From Botrytis cinerea B05.10 (lineage: Eukaryota > Ascomycota > Leotiomycetes > Helotiales > Sclerotiniaceae): a DNA stretch of 64,000 nt. The notes beneath the pieces are model-generated. The model searched no databases, was not told the DNA's origin, and was given only the letters and a program-made list of their open reading frames with translations. The translations under genes and the position numbers were made by a program. Location of the stretch: contig NC_037318.1 in the NCBI RefSeq assembly GCF_000143535.2, positions 2,294,001 to 2,358,000 of the forward strand, given 5' to 3'. Below, in pieces: positions 57,075 to 64,000 of this stretch; positions within the stretch are counted from its first letter, which is position 1, and every line of letters begins with the position of its first letter.

Positions 57075-60000
57075 TATTTCTTCTTGTTATCAATCAATAG
57101 TTGAAATTGCATCCGCTGTCCTCATTTGTTAATACCGCTTTTTTTTACACCAGCGCCGTCTTCGTCATGGCTCCCTTCTTGACTGATGGAACTCTTGAAT
57201 CTAGAAATGTGGTTTGTGTATCTTATCCAAGCAAAATTAAAGGTAGTATGATCATGAAACTGTGCTTTTCTTCCCTCGTACTCCTTGGTAGAGATTTATG
57301 TGTTTTGGTAGAGACAAAAATATATGTAGTGGGGATTTATAGAAACACGTTGAAATGCAAGAATTAAGACCGAAGAGAAGGCTTAGTTAGGAGCATAGTT
57401 TAAAGTGGCGAGATAGAGATATTGAAAAGAAAGGAGGATATGATAGAGTTTAGATAGTCATTTTAAATCATAACATTTGGAGAGTAGGGAAATAGGTATA
57501 TAAGTCCCTCTATTTTGGCTATCTATACTCTCAAAAGACCTTTAGTAAGGGGTATACGCGCACTTGAGGACTGAGTTGCTCTCCGTCCATTTGTTGATAT
57601 TTGGATACAACTCAAAAAATGAGAGAGTGAGAGGGAAGCCTAACGTGGAAATATAAAGAGACTTGAAATCTCAATATTACTGATGTTCACCTTATTGTCA
57701 TTTCTCGAGTATTTCCAATGTTCTTTTTCGTTGTTATTCTTCCATTACAGTGATTTTTTTTATTTTTTTTTCACAATTTGGAAATCATCGTTGTTCCACA
57801 AGCTTAAATACTGGGCTTAGCTGTTTGGATATAGATAGTACTTCAGATGCTCACGTTGGGCTCTTGCTGTTTGTTCCTAGTATAACGAGACCGAATAAAT
57901 CCTCTTTTGCTTTTAGAAAGTTGAAGTCAAGGGGAGTGGAGTGAAGCTTTCATATATATGGAATTGTCAGTAAGCTTTGGCGGCGTTTTGGCGAGTGGGA
58001 TGTTGGATGTTTTGGTAATGTGAACTTCGCTCCTCCTTATTTGTGTCTAGAAACTCTTTTTACAAAAATGCACATTCACGTATACATGGCGACTTCTTCT
58101 TGAAGCTTTTTAGAAATAGTGAAGAAGAATTGAATGGCTTTGTAGATATTTGGATTATTATTCGGGCGATCAGTAAATAGTCCATTGCAAGGAATTATGG
58201 ACGGATGTGTGTCTGAGACTCGCAGCAGGAAGATACCGTTCTGCATTATTGTTATTTATGAATGTTCACATTGGTAAATACCTTCGCTGCCGGCATTTCC
58301 ATCGCCACTTACACTCCACTATTACAATTTTTTGTATCATACCCATACTCCAAGGATCATACTACTTTAAATGTAGGCTCAGCACAAGCACATCTGAAGC
58401 AATATCAGTCCACCGGGAAAATTGATTCTTGTTCATTTACCTTTGTCAAAAATGTGACAAATCTTGATACCGGATCTGGGGAATGAATAATAGAAGGAGA
58501 GACGATTGGGCTTTTATAAGAAGCGGTGATGATATATGGAGGTTTGTGTGCAGGGGGGTGGGCGATGAGATTCTGTATATTATAACTAGGTTAAATTATC
58601 TTTGCTCCTAGTTAGATTTGGCATGAGGGGCAAAAATTTCTGGGTTCCGATTCGAATTGTTGAGTTACTGACTGGAAATAGAATAAGAGTGTGGTTGTGG
58701 TCAAGCGATCTTCTTCACATTCTCCTAGAAATATACCTGTGGATGGGATTACGTCAAAGCTCCAATGGTGGAATGATTAACCGCTGTGAAGATGAAATTC
58801 AGTCGTCGTTTGATTGGTCAACTTCTCATTTCTGTTCTCGTCATCGATTTTCATGGCCATCTTTACTACTTTCTCTAGCTATTTCGTAGTTAACTCGTTT
58901 AATGATGTCTGGAATTTCCTACCATTCGCATGACACTCACAATCTATTGGAATTCGATACTCCATGGTTGTCAGATCGGGATAATAGCCACCCATTCGGA
59001 TTGTTCACGTATTATTTTGTTGGCATAGGGATCAATCAATAGGGATGTCATGAGTTGTTTTATATTGTTGTGTTGAGAATATTCATATCTGGACTAAAGC
59101 AAGTTTGTGCCACAGCAGAAAGGCGGTTGTATGACATGAGTGAGCCGTCAGTTCAACTCCATATGTTGAAGGTTAAGACTTAGTAAACTGGACAGGGAAT
59201 TTTGTGTCTTGATATCATGGGTCAGCAACTGTCAAGTACATAAGGGTTAGCATTATTATCCATTTTTATCCAGCAACATTCCCTACAATGGCCACTACAA
59301 GCCAGACGCATGTCCCAGTGCGACTTCTCAAGATAAAACATTTAGCGATGAGCCAGAAAATCATTTCCTCCCTTTGCAGAATAAAGCTTTACACATTTAT
59401 GGGATTGAAAAATGTCTGAATGTTGTTATTGTCAGATGTAAGTTGATGAATTTGTTGGCATTTTGTACTATGGGGTCATGAAATGAATCGTTGTCATGTC
59501 TACCTCTTTTCTTGTAGAGACTCGTATGTGTGTTGAATACGAAGAATCTCTTTCTAATGTGTTACGGATTGAAATATTATGGTGATTAAAATTGAACAAG
59601 TCAGATAATAGGTCTAGCAGTTTAAAAAACTACTCTTGATCGAGATCCGTGGTTCGTCGTAAACTTGCTTCCAAATGTCTCGCATTTCATGAACTCAAAG
59701 AGTTATTCAAGTCCGATGAAACTTGCTCGTACGAAAGACATGATCTAAATCATATCATAAAGTTGGATCAAAGGATCGAGTGTAAATGTCCATCGGAACA
59801 TACCATAAATCGAGATATAATTCTTTGTTTGCCACGTGCTCAAGATTCTTCCCCTTTTCTTATCCTTCAGCTTTCTATCTCCGGTTAGAACTCACATGAG
59901 GGGTGCGGTAGCTCTGAATTAGCAGCACACCGGTGATCACACTGTTTTCGAATTCCCCGTGATTCAGAATAGACTTCTTGATAATGATTTGACTTCGCGT

Positions 60001-60285
60001 GATTGGTAATGTTCGAACATAGCCGCCTAGATTCAATTCGACCTCGCGTAACTTTCCATGTAGTTTAGACGGCCTTTTCCATGGGGAAATACCACAAACA
60101 ACCCAAAAGCATCATTGTAGCAAAGATTAAATTAAGGATAATTCCGTTATATGTCATGAAGAATTTTGCGATAGGCATTCAGAGCGCCTTTGACTATGAT
60201 TGATGAATTTATAAATTCAAGGCTTTTTGCCTGAATTATGATGCCATGGCATGGAAAGTAACCTTCATTTTATCTTCACAAGACT
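57075..60285. other. Gene-free interval
   Basis: About 3.2 kb with only short frames (95 codons or fewer) in all registers. A 74-codon frame at 58262-58486 is not supported by any context. Nothing else recognised. Confidence 0.55.
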
Positions 60286-61680
60286 ATGAGGCTATTATAT
60301 AAAGCGACAGCTCTTTACCTTTTGGCTGGTGAAAAGCTAATTGGAGCTATAGCTACAAACAATGCACATACCACCCAATTTTGCTTCACAAGGTATAGCT
60401 CCGAGAGCGTGTTTTCTATATCAACTACAACACACACAATCACAGTTCCATCATATACTATTACTACATACCACCCAGAAGAGTTGATATCAGTTACACT
60501 TCCACTGATAGTAACCACCACTATTTCTCTTTCCGTAGCCACTTCTACGCAAATTGGAGAAGCCACCAAAACTGTCACAAGCAATGTTATTTCTACTGGC
60601 ACGGTTATCCAGACAACAACCCTCATGGAAACTACTGAAATTGGTCCTACTATCACTGTAACAGCGGTGCAATCAACTTTGATAGTCCCTGCATCTTCTG
60701 GATTTCTTCCTCTGGCAAATGATCCTTATGTGATCGCCAATGGAGGGGCTGGAGGGCCCAAAAAGAAGCGCAGAGAGGTCAACATCGACTCAAAGATCAA
60801 TATTTTGATGAAAAATAATAAGACGAAAGCTCCAGCCACAAATTCACCCTCTAAGCCAACTAGCTTTAACAACCGCCGCTACTCCCGCCATCATCCCCAC
60901 CAAGCTGATAGCCCAGAGCCGATTGACTCTTCAGCTTCTGTTCCAATGGATTCCGATATTGGGGCCAAGCTAAAAAGATGGTGGTTTGATTCATGGTGGA
61001 CAGGCACCAGATATCCTTCCTTGGTGTATTGTCGAGAAATTGTCAGGAATGTCCAAACTCGAACAATCACTCTTCAACCACAAGGAGGAAGTACTACAAC
61101 TTTGCCTCAAGAAGTCGCAACTTCCGTCATACTATCAACGACAACACAAATCATTACATCGACCCCGTCTACGACTACAACAGTTGTCCAAAGTGAAAAT
61201 GTAACCTCAATAATCACCGAAAAGGATGTGATCACTCATGGTTCACCAACTACAACAACCGCATTTCCTCCACAGGCTACACTGTTTGATATGTGCCAGG
61301 AGAACAACATAGTAGCGACCGTTGGAGGTGCTACTATTGACTACTCTTTACCCAGCTATGGTCCATCCAGCCTTCAACTTCACTGGACATATATAGCAGA
61401 TCCCTATATAAAACCATACAACTGCTGTGCCATATGTGCACAATCATCTACATGTGTTGGATATTTCTACAATATAGACACAACAGCCAATCCCGGTCCT
61501 GCTGTGACCTGTTTTACACACGAAGCGACAGATGGTGTTTGTGATCCTTCTGGGATTCGGTATGTCTTCCGCGCAGATCCTAATCGCAGCACTCTATTTC
61601 CTGATATAGTAGGAAATGGAAATTGCGGTAAAGGGCAACTTGATACAGGGGCTAGACCTACGCTGGATGGTAAAATGTGA
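60286..61680 (+). CDS. Secreted Ser/Thr-rich protein with cysteine-rich (PAN/apple-like) tail
   Basis: Single exon, 464 residues. Residues 1-22 resemble a signal peptide (MRLLYKATALYLLAGEKLIGAIA). Two Thr/Ser-rich regions (about 45-135 and 255-325) are dense in TTT, TIT and VTST and would be O-glycosylated. Between them is a basic segment with KKKRR (about 160) and KLKRWW, possible Kex2-type sites. The last 130 residues hold about nine Cys (MCQEN, YNCCAICAQSSTCVGYFYN, CFTHEATDGVCDPSG, NGNCGKG), a spacing like PAN/apple-type carbohydrate- or protein-binding modules seen in fungal wall proteins. No GPI-anchor signal is visible. Function unknown. Confidence 0.75.
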   Translation: MRLLYKATALYLLAGEKLIGAIATNNAHTTQFCFTRYSSESVFSISTTTHTITVPSYTITTYHPEELISVTLPLIVTTTISLSVATSTQIGEATKTVTSNVISTGTVIQTTTLMETTEIGPTITVTAVQSTLIVPASSGFLPLANDPYVIANGGAGGPKKKRREVNIDSKINILMKNNKTKAPATNSPSKPTSFNNRRYSRHHPHQADSPEPIDSSASVPMDSDIGAKLKRWWFDSWWTGTRYPSLVYCREIVRNVQTRTITLQPQGGSTTTLPQEVATSVILSTTTQIITSTPSTTTTVVQSENVTSIITEKDVITHGSPTTTTAFPPQATLFDMCQENNIVATVGGATIDYSLPSYGPSSLQLHWTYIADPYIKPYNCCAICAQSSTCVGYFYNIDTTANPGPAVTCFTHEATDGVCDPSGIRYVFRADPNRSTLFPDIVGNGNCGKGQLDTGARPTLDGKM

Positions 61681-62216
61681 TTCTTTGTGTCCATTGAATT
61701 CCAGGAGAATAGGAATGATCGTTGGTCGACTAACCAGGGTATATTTTATGGATTGTTATGTTTTTCTTCGCTTCCAAATTTCGGTTGGGCCAAATGTTCA
61801 AAACCCTCACATAAATAAGAACCAAAAAAAGGAAAATCTGGGGTTTTGATTGTATGTGATTGAATTTCGAAGACGTGGAACGCCTTACAAAAGGAAAAGT
61901 AAATCACATGGGTTTATCTTGTATTTGTCTCAAAAATTAAAGTCGAATTAAGATAAATTGCTGTCTACCTTCTGGTGAAATGGAGAAAAAAAGATTGCAT
62001 GTGAGATCCCAGCTATACAGCCTATTAATTTTGCATTTGTTTAACTCCTCTGTCATTCAATGCAAAACATCATTTCTAGTGTGTATAGTCCGGGGAACTA
62101 AGTCCCAGTCATTCAGAAAACTTTTGCCAGATTAAATAAATTTCAATTTCCAAATATATACAAAGAGAAGTGAATCCAACCCAAGTACCAATGTATTTCC
62201 GTGTTTTTATCGCCAT
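61681..62216. other. Convergent intergenic region
   Basis: AT-rich 3' flank of the secreted-protein and P450 genes; no gene seen. Confidence 0.55.
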
Positions 62217-64000
62217 CTATCCACTCTTCTCAAGCTTCCTCAACAAAACTTTCGCTCCATGTCTTGGGATAACCATTGTGGTGTATCCCATAGTAAGCGC
62301 CTTGTTATCATCCGCCAATTTAAATTCGTAGTTGGTCAATAAATGCACCAAAATTTGTTTCAATGATGCGCTGACGTACCAACGGCCAGGACTAAGGAGG
62401 TGTTAGTTTTTGCACCATGCACAGTCAAATGAAAAACAAAGGAACATTTTTACTCACCAAGCTTTCCTACTAGCCCCCCAAAATGGAAATCCCTTACTAA
62501 CATCTGTATACTTCATCCTGGGTTCTTCTCTCCCTCTATCCTCAGGCAGGACAAATCTGAAACCATCAAAAGTATCCGGATTGTTGTAATACTTCGGACT
62601 CTTCATTAGAGCGTCCTGAGGCACCGCAATGAGATTACCTTTCGGAATCATTTCACCACTCGAGAAAGTGAATGGTTTCATGACTTTACGTTGGATGGAA
62701 AGTGCATCTAATGAATTCACGCGAGCTGATTCGCGGAGGAAAGATTCCATTAAAGGCATGTTCTTGTAATGGACTTCTTCAGGCAAGGATAGCATGGTGC
62801 GGATCTCCTCAGTTAGTGGTTCAATGTATTCTGGGTGAAGACAGAGGTTGTAGATTGTGAAAGTTAGAGCTAGTGGAAGTTGATGGGCCGAGGCAAAAGT
62901 CAGAGCAATTATTTGTTGGACAATACGCTCTACGGTGCGCTGGCGCGGAGTTGTGGATGATTCCTAGACGAGGTTAATAATTTTTGGAAAGACAATGTGA
63001 AAATCGAGATTCATACAATGACCCAAGTTATACAGTCAGACTGTGATAAGGTTAGCAAGCAATTCTTAAAGATTTTCCATGATAGCTTACCGGTAAAGTT
63101 TTCTTCTCCTCGATATATCTGAGACGTTGGATAACCAAAGGTCTGATTTGCGCGGCTATTTTCTTCATTGCACCACTCCAAGCCATGATAGCAGGGCAGG
63201 CGTATCTAAGAAAAGATCAGAATTAGATACCTAAAGTGTAGACATTGGGGTGCTCACGGAATGATGAATGCCGGCATGTAACGACAGAATTCCATAGACA
63301 AAACAACATCATTCGAGTATCGTAACACGGCATCAACATAATCTTGATTGTTGGCTGAGAATTCGTTAGTGAAACTAAAACATCAAGTAAGATTCCGGCG
63401 TAAAGACGCACCAAGTTCATCTCCGACAAGTACTTGACAATTGATTCTCAAGCCGATATCCTTAGATAAACCCAAGACAGAAACCGATGTCCAATCTACG
63501 TTAAGTTAGCAGAGCTATTTTTCACGAGTAATTTTCACAGCAAGTTCATTACCATTCACAGCTTTTCCTTTTGACAAAACTTTACTGAAAGCTTCCTCAA
63601 TTTTCTCTTGAATTCTGGGTCTCAGAGCTGGTTGGTTTGTTCTCAAGAGAAATTTAAGAACACGCCCTGGTACAGTATCATGAGGATCAATCTCTCCCGT
63701 CTCAAATCCATAGAATGTATATTTCGCTTTGATTCTCTGTACATTACATTAGCTCAACCATCATGACACAGGAAATTCCTTCTCAAAGGCGACAGAGAAG
63801 ACACACATCTTCCATAGCATCATGCAGGGATAAATGGTCTTGAGAACTCCTATTGATTTCCGCAATATGTTCCTCGGACGAGACAAATACTTGATACTCG
63901 TCTAGAGCGGGAATAGCAAATGGCTTTCCATTGGCCTACAACCCGGTTAGTTTTGGATCAAACATAGAATTGACAGCGGGATATTAGAGTGCAGTACCTG
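62217..64000 (-). CDS. Cytochrome P450 monooxygenase, 5' part beyond the window
   Basis: Nine exons visible: 64000-63998 (partial), 63935-63807, 63736-63553, 63495-63412, 63354-63258, 63205-63091, 63040-63017, 62963-62458, 62391-62217. About 438 codons, all phases consistent. The K-helix has ExxR (FLRESAR), a PERF-like DTFDGFRF, and the haem loop FPFWGASRKACPGRW with the Cys ligand rebuilt by the last splice (AC|PGR). The I-helix reads LTFASAHQLPLALTF instead of the usual AGxDT. Pattern and intron density resemble fungal secondary-metabolism P450s near the ent-kaurene-oxidase-like groups; the substrate cannot be told. The membrane anchor and N-terminal 60-90 residues lie past the window end. 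Confidence 0.87.

Noticed and set aside
58207..58486. Short ORFs that could suggest a small secreted effector
   Set aside because: No convincing signal peptide or cysteine pattern, and two frames overlap.

Overview
The window looks like nuclear DNA of a filamentous ascomycete (Pezizomycotina). The genes carry short GT-AG introns, mostly 47-120 bp. The set includes catabolic quinate enzymes, D-arabinono-1,4-lactone oxidase, a NACHT-type NLR, a fungal P450 and SAGA/NatE-type housekeeping factors. The non-coding DNA is AT-rich and full of microsatellites. The overall flavour resembles Leotiomycetes (Botrytis/Sclerotinia-like), but that placement is inference from memory. All exon models were built by eye from splice signals, reading-frame continuity and family conservation; no alignment was run.

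Layout. 1-5590 has no gene I can support. 5591-17091 is a housekeeping block: a Rad51-like ATPase with a degenerate P-loop, ALO1 (-), a UPF0303/HbpS-like protein with a long disordered N-terminus, an SHB17-like phosphatase (-), a doubtful small basic protein and a small membrane protein. 19170-30334 holds two quinate-pathway enzymes, 3-dehydroshikimate dehydratase (-) and catabolic type II 3-dehydroquinase (+). They are separated by an RBR ubiquitin ligase and a single-pass surface protein. A near-perfect match to the QA-1F/QUTA operator lies 288 bp upstream of the dehydroquinase.

30335-41805 looks like an accessory island. A very AT-rich tract leads into a ten-exon NACHT NLR (-) with C-terminal zinc fingers and an acidic tail. 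It is transcribed divergently, across a 521-bp gap, from an eleven-exon SNF2/Rad5-type helicase (+). About 3.6 kb of gene-free DNA and a short GNAT fragment follow. 44431-54697 is housekeeping again: an NT-C2 protein, a PPIL1-like cyclophilin (-), a signal peptide peptidase ending in a KKxx motif, a NAA50-like acetyltransferase (-) with an N-terminal PIP-box-like motif, and an SGF11-like SAGA subunit. 54698-64000 is sparse: a possible small membrane peptide, a secreted Ser/Thr-rich protein with a cysteine-rich tail, and the 3' part of a P450 (-) that runs off the window.

The most unusual non-coding signal is a small GC-rich modular repeat present in four copies. Three of the four sit inside spliceosomal introns (UPF0303 gene, SHB17, cyclophilin), and these introns are unusually long for this window.
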